DNA of 6,232 nucleotides from Bacteroidaceae bacterium (lineage in GTDB: Bacteria > Bacteroidota > Bacteroidia > Bacteroidales > Bacteroidaceae): the NCBI GenBank assembly GCA_017466065.1, contig JAFTUV010000019.1:1-6232 (forward strand). The letters are read 5' to 3'. A program made the translations under genes and the position numbers. The notes under the pieces are model-generated. The model saw nothing but the letters and a program-made list of their open reading frames with translations, ran no database searches and was not told the DNA's origin. Positions 1 to 6,112 of this stretch are shown here, in pieces. Each line of letters starts with the position of its first letter. The first letter of the stretch is position 1.

Positions 1-21
1 TAAACATTTTCCAAACAAACA

Positions 22-61
22 ATAGCTATTCCAATGTTTATCAAAGGAATAGCTATATTTT
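22..61 (+). terminator. Intrinsic terminator of a gene left of the window
   Basis: A perfect 11-bp stem pairs 22-32 (ATAGCTATTCC) with 46-56 (GGAATAGCTAT) around a 13-nt loop and is followed by a T-rich tail (ATTTTTATTTA). The tail is better on the + strand than on the opposite strand, so this most likely ends a rightward gene that lies before position 1. The stem is AT-rich, so its strength is moderate. Confidence 0.6.
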
Positions 62-95
62 TATTTATAGATGGTATGAATGGACATATATGAAG

Positions 96-140
96 AAAAA
101 CTAAGAGGGCAACCCATTTTTACTTTTGGGTCACCCTCTT
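96..140 (-). terminator. Strong leftward intrinsic terminator
   Basis: Arms 103-116 and 127-140 pair. Read on the + strand, the stem is broken by two C/A mismatches (110-111 against 132-133). Read on the - strand, these become tandem G-U pairs, giving a continuous 14-bp helix with a 10-nt loop, followed by AGTTTTTCTTC. Wobble pairing and the T tail both indicate that the leftward transcript is the functional one. Confidence 0.65.
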
Positions 141-218
141 GTTGCACTATGGTAACGCTACCGTTACACAAAAGCAGAAAAGATAGGATAATACAATTTA
201 TTTTCTATGGTTTATTCT
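96..218 (-). ncRNA. Candidate small RNA, about 120 nt, unknown family
   Basis: A leftward promoter at 224-254 would start transcription near 218, and a strong leftward terminator lies at 96-140. Between them I see no credible reading frame: the only ATG falls inside the terminator stem. The putative RNA has an unstructured AU-rich 5' half of about 50 nt. It then forms a hairpin from the inverted repeat GTAACG (152-157) and CGTTAC (162-167), and ends in the terminator hairpin with a U tail. That is the usual architecture of a free-standing bacterial sRNA. The family is not recognised. It lies upstream of and divergent to feoAB, so a link to iron is possible but not shown. Alternatively, the promoter could be a chance AT-rich match and the hairpin a stray terminator. 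Confidence 0.45.
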
Positions 219-223
219 CGATG

Positions 224-254
224 CAAAAATAGTACCATACACCAAGGCCCACAA
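224..254 (-). promoter_or_regulatory. Bacteroidota-type promoter, leftward
   Basis: On the - strand, TTG (254-252) is followed by a 20-bp spacer and TATTTTTG (231-224), matching the Bacteroides consensus TTG / TAnnTTTG. The -7 hexamer region is the same as in the feoAB promoter (ACTATTTTTGCA is shared). Predicted start is about 216-220. No protein gene follows; the transcript would be the sRNA candidate. Confidence 0.5.
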
Positions 255-264
255 TCACTAAAAA

Positions 265-287
265 TATGATTTTGCACAAAAATCATA
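265..287. repeat. Inverted repeat, possible operator
   Basis: Perfect 9-bp arms, TATGATTTT (265-273) and AAAATCATA (279-287), flank the 5-bp spacer GCACA. The repeat sits just upstream of the leftward sRNA promoter and about 180 bp upstream of the feoAB promoter. The ATGAT...ATCAT symmetry loosely recalls Fur or FNR/Crp-type sites, but it matches neither consensus well. It is a candidate protein-binding site only. Confidence 0.3.
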
Positions 288-416
288 ACAACATCTATCT
301 ATTTCCGCAGAAAAATCAAAAAAAACAGGAACATATTAGAAACTGTTTAAAATTTATTTCGCCGGAACAACACTCTATTCAGCTTTGGTATATTTATAAG
401 AATTTCAAACAACTTC

Positions 417-434
417 TTAGTTATTTATAACTAA
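417..434. repeat. Inverted repeat upstream of the feoAB promoter
   Basis: Perfect 7-bp arms, TTAGTTA (417-423) and TAACTAA (428-434), surround the 4-bp spacer TTTA. It ends 29 bp before the -33 element of the feoAB promoter, a position suited to an activator or co-regulator site. In AT-rich DNA, palindromes of this size also arise by chance. Confidence 0.25.
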
Positions 435-463
435 CAACCGCAGGCTTTTGCAACAAATAACTA

Positions 464-494
464 TTGCGTGAATTTAAAAAGTAAACTATTTTTG
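464..494 (+). promoter_or_regulatory. feoAB operon promoter, Bacteroidota type
   Basis: TTG (464-466), a 20-bp spacer, and TATTTTTG (487-494) fit the Bacteroides -33/-7 consensus. The predicted start is about 499-502, giving a leader of only about 22-25 nt. The leader is A-rich with no Shine-Dalgarno before the ATG at 524, as is usual in this phylum. Confidence 0.65.
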
Positions 495-523
495 CAGAGC
501 AAAAATAGAAACAGATATAAAAA

Positions 524-2893
524 ATGAAACTCTCGGAGCTGAAAAACGGCGAAACAGCCGTCATTATACGCCTTTCGGGACACGGAGGATTCCGCAAAAG
601 AATAATGGAAATGGGATTCATTCGTGGCGAAAAGGTAAAATCGGTACTCGACTCCCCTATGCACGACCCCGTAAAATACCACATAATGGGGTACGATGTG
701 TCGTTGCGCTGTGCCGAAGCAGATATGATAGAAGTTCTGCCCGAGGACGAGGCAAAAAAAGAGCTTGGCCCTGCACCATCGTTCAGTTGCCATTCTGTTT
801 GTGAAGAATGCAACGGATGCGTCTGCCGCAACTGCACCCAGCGCAAAGTATCTACAAAAAAGAATAATGTCATAAATGTCGCACTTGTGGGCAACCCCAA
901 TAGCGGCAAGACCTCTATATTCAACGCCGTAGCCGGAGAAAATGAGCACGTTGGCAATTACAGCGGCGTAACCGTGGATGCAAAAACCGGCAGTTTCAAC
1001 TATAAAGGCTACCGCATAAACATCACCGACCTGCCCGGCACCTACTCCATCGCCGCCTACTCGCCCGAAGAGATATATGTGCGTCGCCACCTGTTCGACA
1101 AAATGCCCGACATTATCATAAACTCCGTGGTTGCATCGAACATAGAGCGTAATCTATACCTCACCACCGAGCTCATAGATATGAACCTTCGCACCGTGGT
1201 AGCACTCAATATGTACGACGAGCTGCTGGCAAGCGGTGCACAGATAAACTACGAGCATCTGGGGGCAATGATAGGAATACCCGTTGTACCGGTAATAGCA
1301 AAAACAGGCAAAGGGCTCGACAAACTCCTCGACATTGCAATAGAACTTTTCGAGGGGCGCAACAGCACCATCCGACACATACACATAAACTACGGCAACA
1401 CCATAGAGAGCGAGCTTGCCCCACTTTCCGAGGAGCTGCACAAAGCCAACGACCTCCCCTATCAGTTCCCCGTGCGCTACTGGGCACTGAAACTATTGGA
1501 ACAGGACAAGGAGGCGGCCAATCAGCTGCAAGGCAGCCCGGCACTGCCACAATGGCAAGCAACAGCAGCAAAGGCCGCAAAAAGAATTCAAACACACCTT
1601 AACATAGATGTTGAAACAGCAATAAGCGATGCAAAATACGGATTCATAAACGGAGCATTGCAAGAAACATACACCGCAGGCAACAAAGACACGAACAAGC
1701 AGACACGCCGCATAGACCGCCTTGTAGCCAACCGCTGGCTGGGCTTCCCCATTTTCATTTTTGTTATGTGGGTAATGTTTGCCACCGTATTCCAGCTGGG
1801 TGCCTACCCGCAAGAGTGGATAGAGAGCCTTTTTGCCATCATCGGCGAGCAGGCATCAGAGTTCCTGCCGCAAGGCATAATTCGCGACCTTGTGGTAAAC
1901 GGCATTATAGGCGGCGTAGGCAGCGTAGCGGTGTTCATTCCGCAAATTCTCATACTATACCTGTTTATCTCCCTTATGGAAGATTCGGGCTATATGGCAC
2001 GCGCAGCCTTCATTATGGACCGTCTGATGCACAAGATGGGGCTTCACGGCAAGTCCTTTATACCTATGCTTATGGGATTCGGTTGCAACGTACCGGCAAT
2101 AATGGCGACACGCACCATAGAAAGCCGCAGCAGCCGCATAATAACAATATTGGTCACCCCCTTTATGTCGTGCAGCGCACGTCTCCCGGTTCTGGTGCTG
2201 TTTGCCGGAGCATTTTTCCCCGCCCACGCCCCACTGGTGCTCATAGCCCTCTACATACTTGGGATTGCAGTAGCCGTGCTCACCGCACGTCTGTTGCGCA
2301 GCACACGATTCAAGAAAGACGAAACACCGTTTGTGATGGAGCTTCCACCCTATCGCCTCCCCACCCTGAGTGCAACCCTGCGCCATATGTGGGACAAATG
2401 CGAACAATATATTAGAAAGATTGGAACCACCATCCTCGTGGCAACCATAATAATATGGTTCCTCAGCTACTTCCCACGCCCCGCCGAAGGGACAGAGCCC
2501 GGCAGCGACAACTACTCAACCTCATACATAGGAATGATGGGACGAGCCATTGAACCGATAATGACACCACTGGGGCAGAATTGGCGCTCGAGCGTGGCCA
2601 TACTCACCAGCATACCCGCCAAAGAACTTGTTGTGAGCACATTCGGAGTGCTATACAGCAGCGACACAGAAGAAGGAATCGAGGAAGACCTTAAAAAGTC
2701 GGGCGACTTCACACCCCGCTCGGCAGCAGCCTTCTTGGTATTCATTCTACTCTTCTTCCCCTGCATAGCCACCATAGCCACCATAGCCACCGAAACAGGC
2801 AGTCGTTGGTGGGCACTCTTCTCCATAGCCTACAACACTGCCGTAGCGTGGATAGCCGGATATATAACCTACATTATAGGAGGAATATTTTAA
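524..2893 (+). CDS. feoB: FeoA-FeoB fusion, ferrous iron transporter
   Basis: This is an inner-membrane Fe(II) importer of 789 residues with its own GTPase. Residues 1-75 are an SH3-like FeoA domain. A linker (about 76-115) carries six Cys in C-x3-C-x2-C-x2-C-x-C-x2-C spacing (C89, C93, C96, C99, C101, C104). The G domain follows: G1 GNPNSGKT (123-130), G2 Thr in SGVTVDAKTG (147-156), G3 DLPG (169-172), G4 NMYD (229-232), G5 near IAKTGKG (258-264). The membrane part (about 400-789) has the two FeoB gate regions with conserved Cys: GFGCNVPA (C521), SCSARLPV (C550) and FFPCIAT (C747). Another conserved stretch is IPAKELVVSTFG (697-708). About eight to ten hydrophobic segments are visible. The ATG at 524 starts the complete FeoA domain and sits just after the promoter. 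It is intact and of the usual length for the Bacteroidales fusion. It leads the operon and is probably iron-regulated, although no clear Fur box is seen. Confidence 0.97.
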   Translation: MKLSELKNGETAVIIRLSGHGGFRKRIMEMGFIRGEKVKSVLDSPMHDPVKYHIMGYDVSLRCAEADMIEVLPEDEAKKELGPAPSFSCHSVCEECNGCVCRNCTQRKVSTKKNNVINVALVGNPNSGKTSIFNAVAGENEHVGNYSGVTVDAKTGSFNYKGYRINITDLPGTYSIAAYSPEEIYVRRHLFDKMPDIIINSVVASNIERNLYLTTELIDMNLRTVVALNMYDELLASGAQINYEHLGAMIGIPVVPVIAKTGKGLDKLLDIAIELFEGRNSTIRHIHINYGNTIESELAPLSEELHKANDLPYQFPVRYWALKLLEQDKEAANQLQGSPALPQWQATAAKAAKRIQTHLNIDVETAISDAKYGFINGALQETYTAGNKDTNKQTRRIDRLVANRWLGFPIFIFVMWVMFATVFQLGAYPQEWIESLFAIIGEQASEFLPQGIIRDLVVNGIIGGVGSVAVFIPQILILYLFISLMEDSGYMARAAFIMDRLMHKMGLHGKSFIPMLMGFGCNVPAIMATRTIESRSSRIITILVTPFMSCSARLPVLVLFAGAFFPAHAPLVLIALYILGIAVAVLTARLLRSTRFKKDETPFVMELPPYRLPTLSATLRHMWDKCEQYIRKIGTTILVATIIIWFLSYFPRPAEGTEPGSDNYSTSYIGMMGRAIEPIMTPLGQNWRSSVAILTSIPAKELVVSTFGVLYSSDTEEGIEEDLKKSGDFTPRSAAAFLVFILLFFPCIATIATIATETGSRWWALFSIAYNTAVAWIAGYITYIIGGIF
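2764..2790 (+). repeat. Three tandem 9-bp copies inside feoAB
   Basis: CATAGCCAC is present three times in succession (2764, 2773, 2782) and encodes Ile-Ala-Thr three times (residues 748-756), directly after the conserved Cys747 of the last gate segment. Most of the peptide agrees with the family's CIATIA-type motif, so the repeat follows protein constraint. Gain or loss of a unit would keep the frame but alter this membrane helix. Confidence 0.7.
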
Positions 2894-2907
2894 AACAAGA
2901 AAAACTT

Positions 2908-3612
2908 ATGACAATAGAAGCAACATACAACAGGAATATGAAGGTTGCCGACCTCATTGCAGCCGACAGCACCCTACTATCAATACTGCGTCGCCTCAAC
3001 ATACGCTTGGGATTCGGCGAAGCAACCATACAGGAAATATGCACGCGATACGACATATCCACAGAACTCTTCTTGGAAATATGCAACATATACTCCTTCC
3101 GCAACTACAAGCCGCAAATAGAAACTCTTGAAAAGAAAGACATAAAAAACATCACAGCCTATTTGCGCGCCTCACACAAATACTACTGCGAAGTATGCTT
3201 CCCCGCAATACACGAAAGCATCCACAGGCTTGTAAAGGAACTCGACGAAATTAACCGTCGCCTAATCGACAAATTCTACGACGACTACGACAATGAAGTG
3301 AACAACCACTTCCGTTACGAAGAAGAAATTGTATTCCCCTACATCGAGGCAATACAAGAGGGCAAAAAAGAGCTCTACAACAACCAATACAGCATAAGCA
3401 AGTTCGAAGAGAACCACAGCAACATAAGCGAGAAGCTCAACGACTTAAAGAACATCATCATAAAATACCTCCCCGAGGAACACTCCTCGGCCCTGCGTTT
3501 CGAGATACTCAATTATATATATATAGTTGAGGCCGACCTGCGCAAACACTCCTCAATAGAAAACAAACTGCTCATCCCCTTGGTGGAAATAATGGAAAAA
3601 GGCAATGAATAG
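2908..3612 (+). CDS. RIC/YtfE-like di-iron hemerythrin protein
   Basis: This 234-residue cytosolic protein resembles the YtfE/ScdA (RIC) family, which acts in repair of iron-sulfur clusters and response to nitric oxide. The N-terminus (1-65, NRNMKVADLIAAD...) matches the ScdA_N/DUF542 fold. The family's Cys-Cys-Gly-Gly is absent, however; the place reads RLGFGEAT (33-40). The hemerythrin four-helix part (about 80-230) keeps the ligand set H90, H134-x3-E138, H170 and H214-x3-E218, spaced much as in YtfE. H102 and H106 are candidate extra ligands. A C94-x2-C97 pair lies in the first helix. The ATG at 2908 is chosen because it begins the conserved domain 14 nt after the feoAB stop; an earlier in-frame ATG (2806) would overlap feoAB by 88 bp. 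Its place between feoAB and a regulator suggests sensing or buffering of iron, NO or O2. Without the Cys pair, a classical repair role is uncertain. Confidence 0.85.
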   Translation: MTIEATYNRNMKVADLIAADSTLLSILRRLNIRLGFGEATIQEICTRYDISTELFLEICNIYSFRNYKPQIETLEKKDIKNITAYLRASHKYYCEVCFPAIHESIHRLVKELDEINRRLIDKFYDDYDNEVNNHFRYEEEIVFPYIEAIQEGKKELYNNQYSISKFEENHSNISEKLNDLKNIIIKYLPEEHSSALRFEILNYIYIVEADLRKHSSIENKLLIPLVEIMEKGNE

Positions 3613-4198
3613 AACAGCAAAATACAAAATACTCCTCATCGAGCCATCGGAGATAGTTGCTGCGGGAATAACCGCAATCATCGCCCGTAACCCCGAGTTT
3701 GCAATAACACAGACATTGAGCAACCCCGGCTTCTACAACCCACAAAGCAGCAACATAGACATAATCATAATAAACCCTGCCGTAATAGACTACAACGAAA
3801 GGCTCGACATACGCAGCTACTTCGGCAAGGAGAACATTACCATCATAGCCCTCACGCAAGGCAGCTACGAGGAGAGCGTATTGCGCCAATACGACGGATG
3901 CATCGGCATATACGACAGCGCACAGCGTGTTATACAAAAAATAAAGAACGCAATAGAAGAGGCTACACAAGCACCCAAAAGCGACATAAACGAGCTATCC
4001 ACACGCGAGCGCGACATACTGCGTGCCGTTGCCAAAGGAAAAACCAACAAGGAAATTGCCGACGAATTCAACATATCCATCTACACGGTTATCTCCCACC
4101 GTCGCAACATCTCCCAGAAACTCGGTATTAACAGTATCCCCGGCCTCACCGTCTATGCCATAATGAACAAGCTGGTGGATATGAGCGATTTTGGATAA
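3605..4198 (+). CDS. LuxR-family regulator with degenerate receiver domain
   Basis: This 197-residue protein is a likely DNA-binding transcription factor. Residues 8-120 look like a response-regulator receiver (KILLIEPSEIVAAGI at the start), but the phosphorylation machinery is degraded. The usual acidic pair is only E13, the phospho-acceptor Asp position after beta-3 is Asn (N57 in IIIINPAV), and the conserved Lys near 103 is missing; T84 is kept. Residues 131-175 are a textbook LuxR/GerE helix-turn-helix (LSTRERDILRAVAKGKTNKEIA, then TVISHRRNI and QKLGI). The start ATG overlaps the stop of the hemerythrin gene by 8 nt (ATGAATAG), so the two are probably translationally coupled. No histidine kinase lies nearby. 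Phosphorylation-independent control, perhaps by the hemerythrin partner or by a ligand, is inference. Confidence 0.88.
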   Translation: MNRTAKYKILLIEPSEIVAAGITAIIARNPEFAITQTLSNPGFYNPQSSNIDIIIINPAVIDYNERLDIRSYFGKENITIIALTQGSYEESVLRQYDGCIGIYDSAQRVIQKIKNAIEEATQAPKSDINELSTRERDILRAVAKGKTNKEIADEFNISIYTVISHRRNISQKLGINSIPGLTVYAIMNKLVDMSDFG

Positions 4199-4220
4199 AC
4201 TGCAAAAACAAGAAATACAA

Positions 4221-4261
4221 ATTAAAGGCCTGTCACAAATAGATGTTGACAGGCCTTTAAT
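4221..4261. terminator. Bidirectional terminator between convergent operons
   Basis: A perfect 15-bp stem pairs 4221-4235 with 4247-4261 around an 11-nt loop. The GC core is GGCCTGTCA / TGACAGGCC, flanked by AAA and TTT on either side so that both strands end in a short T-rich tail. It lies 22 nt after the LuxR-type gene stop and 18 nt after the stop of the leftward lipoprotein gene, so it can serve both. Confidence 0.85.
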
Positions 4262-4279
4262 TATAAAAGATAAGCGGAT

Positions 4280-5284
4280 TTAGAAATTATAACCAATTGA
4301 CAATCCCAAAGATTTTACCTTACTTTCAATAGGCATATTAGCACCATACATAGAATAACCCCAGCCAGTCCACATAGGCGAACCATTTGAAATAAAATCA
4401 ATATTAGTTACCGCATATTGCAACGCCAACTCGAATTTTCCAAAGTTAACACCTATTGCAGTGGAGTAGAAAGAGCCATTATCAGCCTCGGCATTAAGTT
4501 CTTCGAACTCACCGTTTGCAAATGTATAGCCAACCTTCACATCCAAGAAAGGACTTATTTTTGAGTTTGTAAAATTCAGTCGTCCGTTAATATACAACGG
4601 AATAGCGTTAACATCCGAATCCCATTCGCTGTTATAATTATAACCGGTACCTATACCACAATATAGGTAAGGATTGAAACGATAACCAAATGTCGCCAGA
4701 ATAGAAGCATCAAATTCCTTCTCATTGTAATTTTCATGCTTAAACTCTGCACGACCGGGAGTCAGCTCCACTCTTGCAGCAAAGCCATTCTTACGATAAG
4801 CATTTGAGGATGAAGATGCATACAATTTTTTACTACCTTTTTTAAAGTTAGAAAAAAAGCCTACCGACCCTCTATTTGCTTTCACGCCACGAAAAACAGG
4901 ATTAGCCCACACCGTGTCATTAAGAGAACGGAAATTTGTGTAGAAAGCCGGACGCCCCGAGACCATAATAGAGGTTATTTTACTACCCCAGAATGTTCTC
5001 TTTTTACTTATAACATACTGTGCATCCAAAAGAACATCGGCATTACCATACTTAGCAAGTGCTTCTGCCTCAACTGCGCGTTTCACATTTTTCAGCCCGC
5101 CACGTTGAATATCCTTGCTTGGAATCAAGGTGTGAGTTATACGCTCATTTGATACTTTAAGGTCGGCAACAGTTATACTTTGCATCGAACTCTCAATATC
5201 GGCTGTACGGGCCGTCTTCATCACCGTTTGACACGATGACAAGAAAAACGCCGCAAATGTCAAAAACGCTAATATTTTTCTCAT
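4280..5284 (-). CDS. Lipoprotein with beta-barrel-like C-terminal domain
   Basis: Family and function are not recognised. The 334-residue protein begins with a lipoprotein signal (MRKILAFLTFAAFFLSSC, lipid Cys 18), so it is exported and membrane anchored. Residues 20-133 are about 60% identical by eye to the upstream gene's product, sharing KTARTA, NVKRAVEAEAL, GNADVL and NPVFRG. A Lys/Ser-rich linker (about 134-165) follows. Residues 166-334 then show roughly eight alternating amphipathic strands rich in Tyr, Gly and Asn and end in SIGYNF. That is like small outer-membrane beta-barrels with a terminal aromatic residue. It is the second gene of a leftward pair, 25 nt after the first, with an AT-rich leader and no Shine-Dalgarno. 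A surface or outer-membrane role in the envelope is inferred. A lipid anchor plus a barrel in one chain is unusual; the C-terminal part might instead be a soluble beta domain. Confidence 0.85.
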   Translation of the reverse strand: MRKILAFLTFAAFFLSSCQTVMKTARTADIESSMQSITVADLKVSNERITHTLIPSKDIQRGGLKNVKRAVEAEALAKYGNADVLLDAQYVISKKRTFWGSKITSIMVSGRPAFYTNFRSLNDTVWANPVFRGVKANRGSVGFFSNFKKGSKKLYASSSSNAYRKNGFAARVELTPGRAEFKHENYNEKEFDASILATFGYRFNPYLYCGIGTGYNYNSEWDSDVNAIPLYINGRLNFTNSKISPFLDVKVGYTFANGEFEELNAEADNGSFYSTAIGVNFGKFELALQYAVTNIDFISNGSPMWTGWGYSMYGANMPIESKVKSLGLSIGYNF

Positions 5285-5309
5285 AATTAAAATATTAGGT
5301 AGTTACAAC

Positions 5310-5765
5310 TTATTTTCCTAATACCTTATTCAAGAAGCTATTATTGCTTGTTGTAGCATCTTTATATGTACCACGGAATACAGGATTGCACCACACATCA
5401 TCCGAAAGAGAGTGGAATTTTTTGTACTTTGCAGGACGACCTGTAACAGTAATAGATTCAATTCTCTTAAAGAATACATAATTTTTGCAAGTAATTACAT
5501 ACTCAGCATTTACCAAAACATCGGCATTACCATTCTTTGTAAGAGCTTCAGCCTCAACTGCACGTTTTACATTAGCAAGACCTACACGTTGCAATTCACT
5601 ACCGGGGTGCATAGTATAAGTGATGCGCTCGGGAGCAACATCAAGGTCAGCAACAGTTGCAGAAAGCAAAGAAACCGGAGTTTCAGCAGTTCTTGCGGTT
5701 TTAATAACCGAAGTACAAGAAGCCATAAGCAAAGAAATGCCCAAACAGAAAAATAACTTTTTCAT
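5310..5765 (-). CDS. Small lipoprotein of unknown function
   Basis: This 151-residue exported protein has a typical lipoprotein signal (MKKLFFCLGISLLMASC, lipid Cys 17). The mature part (18-132) is one domain shared with the downstream 334-residue protein (about 69 of 114 aligned positions identical, no gaps needed). Conserved blocks are KTARTA (22-27), ERIT (46-49), NVKRAVEAEAL (65-75), GNADVL (79-84), TGRPA (108-112) and NPVFRG (127-132). The tail after 132 is short (TYKDATTSNN...) and stops where the paralog continues into its barrel-like domain. The pattern of an alpha segment (VKRAVEAEAL) followed by beta strands (ADVLVNAEYVI, IESITVTGRPA) is visible, but I cannot assign it to a named family. 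It is the first gene of the leftward operon, with its start at 5765 after an AT-rich leader. Confidence 0.85.
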   Translation of the reverse strand: MKKLFFCLGISLLMASCTSVIKTARTAETPVSLLSATVADLDVAPERITYTMHPGSELQRVGLANVKRAVEAEALTKNGNADVLVNAEYVITCKNYVFFKRIESITVTGRPAKYKKFHSLSDDVWCNPVFRGTYKDATTSNNSFLNKVLGK

Positions 5766-5862
5766 AATAATAATAGATTAAGAAGCCCTTTTATTAATCA
5801 ACAATCACCCCTGCGTAAGGGCCACATTAACCGTAGAGATGACATTTTTTAACTTTTCGTGA

Positions 5863-5870
5863 CAAATATA
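5863..5870 (-). promoter_or_regulatory. Probable -7 element of the lipoprotein operon
   Basis: On the - strand, TATATTTG (5870-5863) matches TAnnTTTG about 98 bp upstream of the first lipoprotein start. No TTG lies at the expected 19-22 bp; the nearest is at 5900-5898, 27 bp away, with a run of seven C (5884-5890) in between. The call is therefore weaker than the feoAB promoter. It predicts a leader of about 90 nt. Confidence 0.4.
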
Positions 5871-6044
5871 AATAAATTTTTCTACCCCCCCGATTAACAA
5901 TCATTAACATTTAGAAACACTATTTTCTTGTAAAAAGGGGAAAATGAGCCAAGATTGCTTGTTTTTTTGAGGTGCACACAGGCAAAAAAACGGGCAAAAT
6001 CCTTTTCAGATTAGCAAGCCCCGCAATCCCCAAAAGCTGCATAA
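5871..6044. other. Intergenic stretch, nothing recognised
   Basis: Between the lipoprotein promoter region and the terminator at 6051 I see no credible reading frame, tRNA or ordered repeat. It holds a 7-C run (5884-5890) and short complementary pieces (GATTGC near 5953, GCAATC near 6023) too far apart to call a structure. Confidence 0.5.
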
Positions 6045-6080
6045 ACAAAAAAGAGAACCTCAATTGCTTGAAGTTCTCTT
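6045..6080 (-). terminator. Leftward intrinsic terminator of rRNA-operon type
   Basis: Arms 6051-6063 and 6068-6080 form a 13-bp stem closed by a 4-nt loop that reads GCAA (a GNRA tetraloop) on the - strand. The single C/A mismatch seen on the + strand becomes a G-U pair on the - strand, and TTTTTTG follows at 6050-6044. The direction is therefore leftward. It lies immediately after the 5S-like 3' end, as expected at the end of an rRNA operon. Confidence 0.8.
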
Positions 6081-6088
6081 AAAAAAAA

Positions 6089-6112
6089 GCGGGCGATGAC
6101 CTACTCTCCCAC
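6089..6112 (-). pseudogene. 3'-end fragment of 5S rRNA
   Basis: Read leftward from 6112, GTGGGAGAGTAGGTCATCGC is the characteristic 3' end of Bacteroidota 5S rRNA (the last strand of helix V to helix I), followed by the terminator. The rest of a 5S gene should occupy about 6113-6200. The conserved CCGAAC...GAAGTTAAG loop and a 5' strand pairing with GGTCATCGCC are not there, so this is a remnant rather than a working gene. A break or chimeric join in the assembly at a multicopy rRNA locus would give the same picture. Confidence 0.6.

Noticed and set aside
121..128. TACTTTTG as a rightward -7 promoter element
   Set aside because: It falls in the loop of the 96-140 hairpin and has no TTG at the proper distance upstream.
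421..1090. Leftward open frames (178 and 209 codons) over the feoAB promoter and 5' part
   Set aside because: They are antisense to strongly conserved FeoA/G-domain coding sequence, have no recognisable motifs, and have Cys/Phe/Val-rich composition typical of antisense translation.
1768..2415. Rightward open frame of 215 codons in another frame
   Set aside because: It lies fully inside the membrane part of FeoB, is rich in Arg, His and Pro, and has no domain sense.
2806..2907. Longer start for the hemerythrin gene
   Set aside because: The extra 34 residues overlap feoAB and match nothing, while the conserved N-terminal domain begins just after the ATG at 2908.
3515..3524. Short AT dinucleotide run inside the hemerythrin gene
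   Set aside because: It is explained by Tyr-Ile-Tyr-Ile codons, is too short to be a variable repeat, and the frame is intact.
5412..5756. Rightward open frame of 114 codons opposite the small lipoprotein
   Set aside because: It is antisense to a gene supported by a lipobox and a paralog, and it has no supporting promoter or motif.
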